Assembly (NCBI GenBank): GCA_964565715.1
Contig: CAZMGG010000063.1
Location: 1 to 31,343, forward strand
DNA from: CAZMGG01 sp964565715
GTDB taxonomy: Bacteria; Planctomycetota; UBA1135; UBA2386
Direction: 5' to 3'
DNA length: 31,343 nt
Shown here piece by piece: positions 16,308 through 24,024 of this stretch. Every line of letters starts with the position of its first letter. Positions within the stretch are counted from its first letter, which is position 1. The notes beneath the pieces were generated by a model. It had not been told where the DNA came from. It made no database searches and worked only from the letters and a program-made list of their open reading frames with translations. The position numbers were made by a program, and so were the translations under genes.

Positions 16308-16853
16308 GGGATGGGTCCAATGGTTGGGAACAACGGGCGGCTAGACCTAGGGCTGCCGCCTCGCGGCCCTCCGGGTGATTTCGCCGGACCGAAGTCCGCC
16401 ATGCACCTTGGAAGGGCAGGACGGACCAAGCGTAGCCATGATTGCGAGTCGGATGGAATACCCAATCTTGCGGGCATTTACGTCGTTCCGACACAGCGCG
16501 GGAGTGACACCCGACCGGCCTCCACGCTCAGGTGGTGCCCGTAACTCAAAGGGGATACAGGTCTTGGACTTGTGGTCGGCTGGCTGCGGATCGAGCCGCC
16601 AGGAGCCCGCCTGAATGGTATTTCCGCTATGCCGAACTAAAATTCAGGCGGATTTCCCCGTCCCCGACTTGGAAGCAGTTTCCGCCCACCTGGACGCGGG
16701 CCACCATGCTTCCGCTCATCGCGACCGCCGCGCGCACCTCCCCAGGGCGTCCGATCTCCTGACCCTGCCGGAGGTGAGTACCGGAGCCTGCGCATCGGCG
16801 GATCCTACGGCGGCCCCGGCCCGAATGCCGATCAGGCCCCTGCAGGCACCCCG
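16308..16853. other. Non-coding intergenic region of 546 bases with hairpins
   Basis: No gene is supported here. The base composition is less GC-rich than the flanks between about 16430 and 16680. It holds the leader of protein B with a CGGAC-TTCG-GTCCG hairpin on the minus strand (16385-16398), a perfect 10-base inverted repeat (16607-16616 with 16642-16651), and nested inverted repeats just before the methyltransferase start (16786-16847). No tRNA, known riboswitch or clear promoter was recognised. A small RNA cannot be excluded. Confidence 0.6.
16607..16651. repeat. Perfect 10-base inverted repeat, 25-base spacer
   Basis: CCGCCTGAAT (16607-16616) is the exact reverse complement of ATTCAGGCGG (16642-16651). 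The spacer is AT-richer than the window. It may be an operator pair or the stem of a non-coding RNA. Confidence 0.6.
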
Positions 16854-18473
16854 ATGGCGACCCCTCCGGCCAGCGTGACGGCGATCCGCGCCCAGTACGA
16901 GCAGTGGCCGTACCCGCAGGTCCCGAGCCTGGCGTCGGTGCCGAGCACGCATCCGTGGGAGCTGCACTGCAGCTGGCTGTGGGACCGTTGCGGCAGCGGC
17001 CCGGCGCCGGCACGCCCGCGCATCTGGCTGGCGGGCTGCGGCACCATGCAGCCCTATGTGTTCGGGCTGGCCAACCCGCACGGCGAGATCGTCGCCACGG
17101 ACCTGAGCGAGACGAGCCTGCAGCTGGCGCGGCGCCGCACCGGGCTCCGGCGCATGCGGCACGTGACGTTCGCCTGGAGCGATCTCGACGATCCCGCCAC
17201 CTGGCCCGAGGGCAGGTTCGACCTGATCGAGTGCTACGGCGTGCTGATGAACCTGCCGGATCCGGCGCGCACGCTGCGCGAACTGGGCCGGCGGCTGTCG
17301 CCGCGGGGCGTGCTGCGGCTGATGGTCTATCCGCAGTGGAGCCGCACGCGCATCTTCCAGATCCAGCGGCTGGCGCGGCTGCTGGGCCTGCACGGCGGCG
17401 ATCGCCGGCACCCGCGGCTGCTGCGCGGCCTGCTGCGGTCGTTGCCGCGGCGACACCCGCTGCGCTGGGCCTTCACCACCTACGCCGACGCGCGCAACGA
17501 CGCCGGCGTGGTGGACGGCTTCCTGCACGCCGGCGACCGCGGCTACACCGGCTGGCAGCTCGGCGAACTGGTGCGCGGCGCGGGCCTGCGCCCGGCGTTC
17601 TGGTTCCACCGGCCGCACGCGCAGCCGGGCCTGATGGCCGAACGGCTGGGGCTGCAGGGCCGCGGTCAGGACTTCGTGCTCGGCTACCTGGACCTCTGGC
17701 AGGAGCTCAGGACCAACTTCATCGTCTGCCTGCGTCGCGACGACGCACCGGCGCCGGAGCCGGCCCCGGAGGCGCCGCATCCGATGTTCGGCGGCAGCCA
17801 CGCCGGCTGGCGGCACCGGTTGCGCCTGCTGCGGTTGCAGTTGCTGGGAGGCGCGCTGCCGAGCCGTACCGGCCCCGGTGCGGTGCGGCTGTCGGCGGCG
17901 GAGGCCCGGGCGCTCGGCCGCGGCGCGGCCGCGGCGTTCGACGACCGCACGCGGGCCCGGTTGCGGGCGGCCGGCCTGCTGCTGGGCGCCAGCGCCTGGG
18001 AGCAGCAGGAACCGCACGGCGCGCCCTTCGCCGGCGACGCGGCGATGCTCGCTGGGCCGGTGCCGCTCGGCCGCTGCGCGCCCAATCCGTTCTACCGGCA
18101 ACTGTTCGCGGCCTTCACCCTGGCCCAGGACCACCCGGAGCTGGGGCTGCCGGATCTCGAGGGACAGACCGCGCGGTGGGGCCCCTGGGCCGATCCGCTG
18201 GAAGGCGATGGCTGTGCCTTCGGCCTCACGCCCTACGGCACGTTCCAGCGCTTCCGCACGACGATCCTCGAGCACCTGGAGCGGCCAGGGTCGGCGACCG
18301 CCCCCGACCTCGCGGCGGTCCGCCTGCGCCGGGAGTCGGTGGCGCTCGGCGAGGTCCGGTCCCTGCTGGCGCGCCATCCGGACCTGCCGCAACGCTCGTT
18401 CGCACCGGCGGAACTGCGCGAGCTGTGGCTGCTGCTGTGCTCCTGGCGCGACCTGTTCGTCGGCCTGGAGTGA
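16854..18473 (+). CDS. SAM-dependent methyltransferase with large unassigned C-terminal half
   Basis: This 539-residue protein begins with QYEQWPYPQVP (14-24), a motif I associate with a class I methyltransferase family, followed by a Rossmann methyltransferase fold. Motif I is IWLAGCGT (57-64), the acidic SAM-ribose strand is ATDLSE (81-86), and FDLIECYGVLMNLPDP (122-137) is the motif IV/post-motif segment. Residues about 200-290 look like an associated helical region. Residues about 310-539 contain no domain I recognise (AEARALGRGAAAAFDD; NPFYRQLFAAFTLAQDHPELGLPDLEGQTARWG). The substrate is unknown. ATG 16854 lacks a Shine-Dalgarno sequence and is preceded by a potential leader hairpin. The Pro/Gly-rich gene follows after 57 bases. 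Confidence 0.85.
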   Translation: MATPPASVTAIRAQYEQWPYPQVPSLASVPSTHPWELHCSWLWDRCGSGPAPARPRIWLAGCGTMQPYVFGLANPHGEIVATDLSETSLQLARRRTGLRRMRHVTFAWSDLDDPATWPEGRFDLIECYGVLMNLPDPARTLRELGRRLSPRGVLRLMVYPQWSRTRIFQIQRLARLLGLHGGDRRHPRLLRGLLRSLPRRHPLRWAFTTYADARNDAGVVDGFLHAGDRGYTGWQLGELVRGAGLRPAFWFHRPHAQPGLMAERLGLQGRGQDFVLGYLDLWQELRTNFIVCLRRDDAPAPEPAPEAPHPMFGGSHAGWRHRLRLLRLQLLGGALPSRTGPGAVRLSAAEARALGRGAAAAFDDRTRARLRAAGLLLGASAWEQQEPHGAPFAGDAAMLAGPVPLGRCAPNPFYRQLFAAFTLAQDHPELGLPDLEGQTARWGPWADPLEGDGCAFGLTPYGTFQRFRTTILEHLERPGSATAPDLAAVRLRRESVALGEVRSLLARHPDLPQRSFAPAELRELWLLLCSWRDLFVGLE

Positions 18474-18496
18474 GCGGCGGGGCCCTGGGCCCCTGT

Positions 18497-18524
18497 TTGC
18501 GGCGGGCCTGGCCCGAAGTAGCCT
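18497..18524 (+). promoter_or_regulatory. Putative promoter giving a leaderless mRNA
   Basis: TTGCGG (18497-18502) and TAGCCT (18519-18524) are 16 bases apart. The ATG at 18531 falls seven bases after the hexamer end, where transcription would be expected to start, so the mRNA may be leaderless. Confidence 0.4.
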
Positions 18525-18530
18525 TCTGCC

Positions 18531-19106
18531 ATGCGCGGAAGACTCGTCATGACAGTCGTGCTGGTGCTCGGCGCCGGCGGGGCGGCCTTCGCCCTGTTCG
18601 GGCGCGAGGAGACGCCCAAGCCGGAACAGCCGCCGGTGCCCGGTCCGGTCCAGCCGACCCCCGGTCCCGGGCCGGCCCCGGTCGGCCCGGCGCCGGTGGG
18701 CCCGGGCACGCGCGTGGTCGAGCAGGGACCGATGCAGGACGGCCCGGGTCCGGGCGAGTTGCCGCCGGCGCGCCCGGTGGGCATGGTCGCGCCCGGCGCC
18801 AACGCCGCCAGCTACCCCAACGGCACGCAGGTGCCGTTGCTCAATGGTGTCACCGAGCCGATCGCGATCCCCTGGCCGGCGGCCCTGCCGTGGTCGCCGA
18901 TCAAGGGCGTGGTGCCGCAGGCGGGCAACGACTGGTACCTGCACGAGGACGGCTCCTGGTCCACGACGCTGCTGCAGAAGGAACCGGGCACCGGCAGGCT
19001 GCGCGGCGTGGCCGAGGTGTTCCCGGCGGTGCCGCAGGCGCAGCAGCCCGCCGATCCGCGCCGGATCCCGGGCCGGCCGGTGCCGCAGGTCATGCACGAC
19101 CGGTAG
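18531..19106 (+). CDS. Membrane-anchored Pro/Gly-rich protein of unknown function
   Basis: This 191-residue protein has an N-terminal signal-anchor (about residues 5-22, LVMTVVLVLGAGGAAFALF). A disordered linker built from Pro, Gly, Val and Ala follows (about 28-85, with repeated GPGPAPVGPAPVGPG-like wording). A short C-terminal domain (about 100-191) has aromatic and charged residues (PIAIPWPAALPWSP, NDWYLHEDGSWSTTLLQ). The layout suggests an extracytoplasmic domain held away from the membrane by a flexible spacer. No family was recognised. The stop is nine bases from the convergent radical SAM gene stop. No Shine-Dalgarno sequence is present. Confidence 0.7.
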   Translation: MRGRLVMTVVLVLGAGGAAFALFGREETPKPEQPPVPGPVQPTPGPGPAPVGPAPVGPGTRVVEQGPMQDGPGPGELPPARPVGMVAPGANAASYPNGTQVPLLNGVTEPIAIPWPAALPWSPIKGVVPQAGNDWYLHEDGSWSTTLLQKEPGTGRLRGVAEVFPAVPQAQQPADPRRIPGRPVPQVMHDR

Positions 19107-19115
19107 CCGCGGGAC

Positions 19116-20672
19116 TCAGTCGCGGTGCCGCGCCTGCCGCGCGTCCCGCCCGCCGGCGGTGGCGCCGAGCCGGCGACGATCGCCGTCACCGGATTGCATC
19201 CACGGCCGCAGGCCTTCGGGCCAGTCGACGCGGCCGACGCGCCGCCAGTCGGCGGCCAGCAGCGTGCCGACGCGGTCCGGATCGCAGCCGCGGGTCCCGG
19301 TGAGGTGTTCCTGCACCATCTGCACGAGACGCGGCAGGGCGATGCCGTGGGTCGCGCCGGCCCGGCGGTGCAGTTCCGCGGCGAGGGCCTGGAACGCGGC
19401 GAAGGCCGATGGCCCTTCCAGCAGCAGTTCCAGCGTGTCGCGGAAGTTGCCGCTGTTGCCGACCAGATCCCAGAAGCGGGCGAAGCGCTTCATCGCCTGC
19501 AGTTCGGCAAAGGACAGCGCACCGTTGGCCAGCAACTCGTAGGGCGGCTCCGCGGCCCAGGTCATCCCCCAGGCGGCGTCGTGGCGGGCGATCGGCGCAC
19601 CGCGCAGGCGCTTCAGGATGCCGACCTGGATCTCCTGGGGCCGCAGCGCCACCAGCCGGTCGAAGCCGCGCGCGAACGTGGCCAGGTCCTCGCCGGGCAG
19701 GCCGACGATCAGGTCGGCATGGACGTGGACGCCGGTGTGGGCCCGCAGCCAGCGCAGGTTCTGCTCGACGCGGTCCGGGTCCTGCCGGCGCCGGATGCGT
19801 TCGGCCACCACCGCGTCGAAGGTCTGGATGCCCACCTCGAACTGCAGCACGCCCGGTGGGAACGCGGCGATCGCGGGACGCAGCTCGTCGGGCAGCCGGT
19901 CGGGGATCAGCTCGAAGTGCAGGAACAAGCCCGGCCGCAGCCGTTCGCGGAAGAACCGCAGGATCGCCTGCACCGTCGGCAGGTGCAGGTTGAAGGTGCG
20001 ATCGACGAACTTGAAGTGCAGGAGGCCGCGATCCAGCAGCCGCTCCATGGCCTGCAGGAACGGCTCGAGCGGGAAGCGCCGCACGCCGTCGTCCAGCGCC
20101 GACAGGCAGAACTCGCAGGTGAACGGACAGCCCCGCGACGCCTCGACGTAGACGATGCGTCGGGCGATGTCCTGGTCGGTGTACTCGTCGTACGGCAGGC
20201 AGACGGCCTGCAGGTCCGGCGGCGGTGCCTGCAGCAGCCGCGGCATGGTGCCGCCGTCCAGCAGCCGGCGGCACAGCGCGGCGAACAGGAGGTCGGCCTC
20301 GCCCTGCACGACATGGTCGGCCAGGTCACAGATCGGCTGCCGGTCGGCCTCGTGCGACACCTCCGGGCCGCCGACCACGACGATCACCTCGGGCGCCACT
20401 GCCTTCAGGATCTGCACCACCTCGCGGCTCGGGCCGGCGTTCCAGACGTAGACGCCGAGCCCGACGATGCGCGGCCGCACCGCCAGGATCCGCTCGACGA
20501 TGTCGGCCGGCCGCTGCTGCAGGTCGAACTCGAGGATGGCGCTGCGTTCGCGCAGCTCGCCGAGGTTGGCGCGCAGGCAGCGCAGGCCGAACGACGCGTG
20601 GATCCAGCGCGCGTTGAGCGTGGCCAGGACGATGTCGGTCGGGCCGGGGCTGGACTCGGGAGGGACGCGCAC
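19116..20672 (-). CDS. B12-binding radical SAM protein with DUF4080 domain
   Basis: This 518-residue protein has an N-terminal B12-binding-like Rossmann domain (about 12-140; IVGLGVYVWN, VIVVVGGPEVSHEAD). A radical SAM core follows with the cluster motif C182-x3-C186-x2-C189 (GCPFTCEFC). Later strands are FKFVDRTFN, LQFEVGIQTF and HADLIVGLPGED, as in the MiaB/BchE-like class of radical SAM enzymes. The C-terminal part (about 390-480; LSFAELQAMKRFARFWD, NSGNFRDTLELLL) fits DUF4080. The substrate is unknown; related proteins are often annotated only as B12-binding radical SAM enzymes. The start is GTG 20672, with no ATG available. A TAGGAT hexamer (minus strand, 20683-20688) sits 10 bases upstream and may be an internal promoter. 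The upstream methyltransferase gene ends 27 bases before. Confidence 0.92.
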   Translation of the reverse strand: MRVPPESSPGPTDIVLATLNARWIHASFGLRCLRANLGELRERSAILEFDLQQRPADIVERILAVRPRIVGLGVYVWNAGPSREVVQILKAVAPEVIVVVGGPEVSHEADRQPICDLADHVVQGEADLLFAALCRRLLDGGTMPRLLQAPPPDLQAVCLPYDEYTDQDIARRIVYVEASRGCPFTCEFCLSALDDGVRRFPLEPFLQAMERLLDRGLLHFKFVDRTFNLHLPTVQAILRFFRERLRPGLFLHFELIPDRLPDELRPAIAAFPPGVLQFEVGIQTFDAVVAERIRRRQDPDRVEQNLRWLRAHTGVHVHADLIVGLPGEDLATFARGFDRLVALRPQEIQVGILKRLRGAPIARHDAAWGMTWAAEPPYELLANGALSFAELQAMKRFARFWDLVGNSGNFRDTLELLLEGPSAFAAFQALAAELHRRAGATHGIALPRLVQMVQEHLTGTRGCDPDRVGTLLAADWRRVGRVDWPEGLRPWMQSGDGDRRRLGATAGGRDARQARHRD

Positions 20673-20699
20673 GGGGCGCGCGATCCTAGGCGCCCGACG

Positions 20700-21563
20700 C
20701 TACGGCCGCTCGAACAACAGGCCCCAGCGGTCGCGGGTCCGCTCGTGATAGGGCACGAGGTCGGTGTGCAGCGGCGCCGAGCGCAACAGGCGCAGACCGG
20801 CGGCGGCGCCCAGCTCCGCCATCTGGTCCCGCTCGCCGTCGGTCTGGTGCATGCTGGCCAGCAGTCCGCCGGACCGCAGCAGCGACGCCGCCCGGGCCAC
20901 CAGACCGGCCGGCCGGTGCAGCCGCAACGGCAGCCCCCACTGCAGCAGCGCGTAGCGGGTCAGGAACGGGAACACCATGGTCACCACGTCCTGGGCCGGC
21001 AGCTCGCAGCGCAGGAAGTCGGCGACCCGGTAGGTGACGTCGGGGCCGGCCAAGGCGGCGTGGGCGCGGCCGTGATCGGCCCGGGCATGGCCATCACGGT
21101 AGACGCCGTGGCCGTCGATCTCGATGCCGCAGAGTTCGATCGGGGGCGACGTCCAGTCGTCGGCGGCGGCGGTGCGCACGGAGAGGAAACGGTGCAGGGC
21201 GGTCGCGTAGCGGAAGTCGCCGGCACCGACGTCGACGGCGCGCAGGCGCGGCCCGCCGGCCGCCGGCCGATGGTCGCCGAACAGGCGCTCGGCGGCGTCG
21301 AGCAGGGCCAGGTTCTCGCACCAGGCGAGCCGGGTGGAACAGGCCCGGAGGCGGGCCAGGTCGTAGGTGGCACGCAGCGCCCGCTCGCGGGCCCGGGCGA
21401 GCGCCCGCGGCCGGGGTTGCAGCCAGGCGAACAGGTCCTCCTTCGGCTCGTCCGGCAGCCGCTTGCTGCCCCGGCTCCAGCGGAGCGTCGTGCGGGCGGC
21501 GAACGCCACCTCGTTGGTGGGAACCCGCAGCAGGGTGAGCGCGCGCCGCAGCGCCGTTGCCAT
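20700..21563 (-). CDS. Class I SAM-dependent methyltransferase-like protein
   Basis: This 287-residue protein probably forms an operon with the radical SAM gene downstream. After an N-terminal helical region (residues 1-110, rich in Arg and Ala), a Rossmann methyltransferase fold begins with AVDVGAGDFRYATAL (motif I). The acidic strand CGIEIDGHGVYRD follows, then VVTMVFPFLTRYALL and LLRSGGLLASMHQTDGE. The substrate is not evident; no rRNA- or protein-specific signature was recognised. ATG 21563 is preceded by GAAGAG, a weak ribosome site. An in-frame GTG at 21614 is possible but lies at the base of the terminator hairpin of the gene upstream. Confidence 0.82.
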   Translation of the reverse strand: MATALRRALTLLRVPTNEVAFAARTTLRWSRGSKRLPDEPKEDLFAWLQPRPRALARARERALRATYDLARLRACSTRLAWCENLALLDAAERLFGDHRPAAGGPRLRAVDVGAGDFRYATALHRFLSVRTAAADDWTSPPIELCGIEIDGHGVYRDGHARADHGRAHAALAGPDVTYRVADFLRCELPAQDVVTMVFPFLTRYALLQWGLPLRLHRPAGLVARAASLLRSGGLLASMHQTDGERDQMAELGAAAGLRLLRSAPLHTDLVPYHERTRDRWGLLFERP

Positions 21564-21613
21564 GGCCCGCTCTTCGGCAGGAACGGCAGTGGGCTGTAGT
21601 CCGCCGTACAGCA

Positions 21614-21648
21614 CCGCGGCGGCCGACCCCGAGGATCGGCCGCCGCGG
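21614..21648 (-). terminator. Strong hairpin after PKD protein C
   Basis: A perfect 13-base stem (21614-21626 with 21636-21648) encloses a nine-base loop. A second perfect nine-base stem, 21652-21660 with 21663-21671, lies between it and the protein C stop. No T tract follows on the minus strand, so termination would rely on the stem or on another factor. The two hairpins separate protein C from the methyltransferase gene. Confidence 0.6.
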
Positions 21649-21685
21649 CTTCCGGCTCCCGGGGGAGCCGGCGCTCTGGGTCAGC

Positions 21686-23155
21686 TCAGATGCCGACCAC
21701 GCCGCCCGTGGCGTCCGAGGTCACCACGCCGAGCGTGTTGGCCGTCGGATCCAGCACGAAGCCCTGCAGGAACACCGGCGTGCCCTGCAGCACCGGGTTG
21801 TTGGGTAGCGCCAGGCTGTAGGTCGCCATGTTGCCCGCACCGATCAGCAGGGTCGTCGCGTCGGCGCTGACCCGGCCCGGGCAGCCCGGCGCACCGAACG
21901 CGCCCAGGTCCAGCGGCAGCGGCCCGAAGGCCGACGTCGTGTTGCTGAAGCCGAGCGCGTTGATCATCGCCGACAGCGGCAGGTTGTCGTAGGTCACCGA
22001 CATGGTGCTGCCGAGCGTGGGCAGACCGGTGATGGCCTGCTTGCTGATCTGCAGCAGGCTGTTCGGACAGCCGGCGCCGAAGAAGCCGAGGCCCGACAGG
22101 CCGCCGAAGTTCGGCTTGTCGTAGCTGATCGAGCCGTTCCAGACGCGGGGGTTGTTGCCGCCGGTGGCGAACAGCGGCGACTTGCCGATGCCGGCCCGGA
22201 TCGTCAGGTCACCGTTGCTGTAGGTCTGGTTGGTGCCGGAACCGGGCACGGTCGTGCCGTTGCCGTTGGTGTAGGCGACGCCGCATTCCATCATGCGCAC
22301 GCCCATGCTGTAGCTGCCCGGCGGCAGGAAGAACCGCTGGTTCAGCGTCATCGGCGTCGGCACGGGAGCCGTCGACGACGAGGAGCCCTGGAACAGCGCG
22401 CTGCCGGTGGCGGCGAGGCGCCAGAGCCCCTGCACCGAGTGGTTGACCGGAGTGCCACCCATGATGCCGCCCGCGGCATCGGTCACCCAGATCTCGCAGG
22501 TGATCGGCGTGCCCAGGGCCAGCGAGCCCAGCGGCGCCATGGTGATGCCGGTGATGTTGATGCCGGTGGACGCCGTGACGTCCAGGTCGAACACGTTGCC
22601 GGCGCCGGCGCCGCTGAGGCCGTTGCCGCCGGTGAAGATCGTCTGCAGCACCAGGGCCGGGATCACCGACTTGGTGGCCACGTCCGGCGCGCCGCACAGA
22701 CGAGAGGCGGTCAGCGTCACGTTCACCGCCGCTGTCGACGGGTAGACCCAGACCGGGTTCTGGGCGGTGGAGTCGACGATCGTGTCGCCGTCCAGGTCCC
22801 AGGCCCAGGTGGTCGGCGTCGGCACCGAGGTGTCGGTGAACTGCACCGTGTTGGGCGCGATCAGCGCGTAGCTGAAGTCGGCGTTCACAGCGTCGGTGAC
22901 GATGTAGTTGGTCCGGGTCAGCGTCTGCGGCGGGTTGGTCGCATCGAACACCTGCAGCGACACCGTGTAGGTGCCGCAGGCGGTGTAGGTGTGCATCGGG
23001 TTCTGCACGGTCGAATCGACCACCGTGTCGTTGTCGAAGTCCCAGGCCCAGGCCAGCACGCCACCCGGATCACTGGTGTAGGTCTGGTCGGTGAACTGCA
23101 CCGCCAGCGGCGAGGCACCGGTCGTCACGTTGGCCGAGAAAGCCGGCCAGAGGCC
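21686..23155 (-). repeat. Paralogous repeat copy 2 (PKD1 to C-terminus of protein C)
   Basis: This segment is homologous at DNA level to 14322-15788 and 24025-25473. It is closest to copy 1 over the C-terminal third. Confidence 0.8.
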
Positions 23156-23836
23156 GGCCGCGGGCACGTAGGTGAACTCGCTCACCAGCATGTGGTTGAG
23201 GCCGAGCGTGCCCGTGGTCGCCGTCAGGGTGGTGGCGTAGATGCGGGTGCCCACGGGCGGCGCCGGCGTCGCCGTGGCGCCGCTGACGGCGTCGCATGCG
23301 GTCGAAGCCCCGGACCATCCAGTCGTGTCCAGGACCACCTCGAAGGCCAGATCGCTGCCGCTGGTCGGGTCGTACAGGAACGCCGGCGAGATCGGGATCG
23401 TGATGTACCACGGGCCGGGCGTCGTCGTGCCGTTGCCCGTGCCGCCGGAGATGGTCAGACCGTTGGCCACCGTCCGCAGATCGGGACCGTGATTGCTGGC
23501 GAACGTCGTGCTGGCCGCCAGGTAGTCCAGCGCCGCCGTCGACATGTTGATCACCGCGTTGGGATACGTGCCGCCGGCCCACGTCGCAGCGGTGGCGTTG
23601 GCGCGGAATCGCATCTGCGAGATCAGGATCGGGCTGTTGACGCCCTGCGCGGTGAAGTGCGAGCTGTCGTAGATCTGGATGAAGCGCATCACCGCGGTGC
23701 CGCGGTTGAAGGGGAACGCGTTGTTCGATGCGCCCTCGGCCGCGGAATAACCATTGGGCGCGACGAGGGTGAACTGGGCTGGAAGGGTGGCGGCAAGCGC
23801 AAGGGAGCCTGCGGCCAGGAGCAACTTGGGTGACAT
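21686..23836 (-). CDS. Secreted PKD-domain protein C (N1 domain, 2 x PKD, middle domain, C-terminal module)
   Basis: This 716-residue exported protein starts at ATG 23836 behind GAGG (CCGAGGCTCC). A signal peptide (1-20, ending LPAQ) precedes the N1 domain (21-226), which begins FTLVAPNGYSAAEGASNN, closely like A and D. PKD 1 (about 228-315) has DFDNDTVVD and PKD 2 (316-395) has DLDGDTIVD. The middle domain (about 397-575) and C-terminal module (586-716; FGAGCPNS, LGFSNT, LDLGAFGAPGC) are nearly the same as in protein B. There are few cysteines; those in GAGC and GAPGC could form a disulphide. No catalytic motif is visible. The likely role is in surface binding or matrix formation. It shares an upstream element with protein A. 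Confidence 0.9.
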   Translation of the reverse strand: MSPKLLLAAGSLALAATLPAQFTLVAPNGYSAAEGASNNAFPFNRGTAVMRFIQIYDSSHFTAQGVNSPILISQMRFRANATAATWAGGTYPNAVINMSTAALDYLAASTTFASNHGPDLRTVANGLTISGGTGNGTTTPGPWYITIPISPAFLYDPTSGSDLAFEVVLDTTGWSGASTACDAVSGATATPAPPVGTRIYATTLTATTGTLGLNHMLVSEFTYVPAAGLWPAFSANVTTGASPLAVQFTDQTYTSDPGGVLAWAWDFDNDTVVDSTVQNPMHTYTACGTYTVSLQVFDATNPPQTLTRTNYIVTDAVNADFSYALIAPNTVQFTDTSVPTPTTWAWDLDGDTIVDSTAQNPVWVYPSTAAVNVTLTASRLCGAPDVATKSVIPALVLQTIFTGGNGLSGAGAGNVFDLDVTASTGINITGITMAPLGSLALGTPITCEIWVTDAAGGIMGGTPVNHSVQGLWRLAATGSALFQGSSSSTAPVPTPMTLNQRFFLPPGSYSMGVRMMECGVAYTNGNGTTVPGSGTNQTYSNGDLTIRAGIGKSPLFATGGNNPRVWNGSISYDKPNFGGLSGLGFFGAGCPNSLLQISKQAITGLPTLGSTMSVTYDNLPLSAMINALGFSNTTSAFGPLPLDLGAFGAPGCPGRVSADATTLLIGAGNMATYSLALPNNPVLQGTPVFLQGFVLDPTANTLGVVTSDATGGVVGI

Positions 23837-23897
23837 GGAGCCTCGGAATGAGGTGCAAGAACGGGATCACAGGGCTCACGCCCTGTCGAGGTGCGGA

Positions 23898-23926
23898 AGC
23901 CTAGCTCCGGAAACCGGAGCCGGTAA
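23898..23926 (-). promoter_or_regulatory. Putative promoter of protein C with palindromic spacer
   Basis: On the minus strand TTACCG (23921-23926) and TAGGCT (23898-23903) are separated by 17 bases. Those 17 bases are exactly an inverted repeat, GCTCCGG-TTT-CCGGAGC. A palindrome filling the -35/-10 spacer is the arrangement used by MerR-type regulators, though the base match here is not evidence for a particular regulator. Confidence 0.4.
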
Positions 23927-23970
23927 GTGGCCATGCTCCCCTTTCGCGTTTCTCCTCGCCGCAACGAAGC

Positions 23971-24002
23971 GCGGCGATCACCCCCTGGGGGGCGATCGCC
24001 GC
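23971..24002 (-). terminator. Hairpin terminator of PKD protein D gene
   Basis: GCGGCGATC (23971-23979) pairs with GATCGCCGC (23994-24002). After one A-C mismatch, five further C-G pairs (23981-23985 with 23988-23992) complete a 14-base-pair stem. It lies 22 bases past the protein D stop and is followed on the minus strand by the moderately T-rich GCTTCGTTG. Confidence 0.65.
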
Positions 24003-24024
24003 CGCGAGTGTCGACCGGGTGTGA

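Noticed and set aside
14235..16544. A 769-codon open frame on the plus strand
   Set aside because: It is antisense to protein B and composed of Arg/Gly/His/Val repeats typical of a shadow frame; the opposite strand has a signal peptide and conserved domains.
16430..16680. A tRNA or known riboswitch in the large intergenic region
   Set aside because: No T-loop consensus, acceptor stem or recognisable riboswitch core could be found by eye.
16716..19097. A 793-codon open frame on the minus strand
   Set aside because: It is antisense to the methyltransferase and the Pro/Gly-rich gene, with shadow-type composition and no domain.
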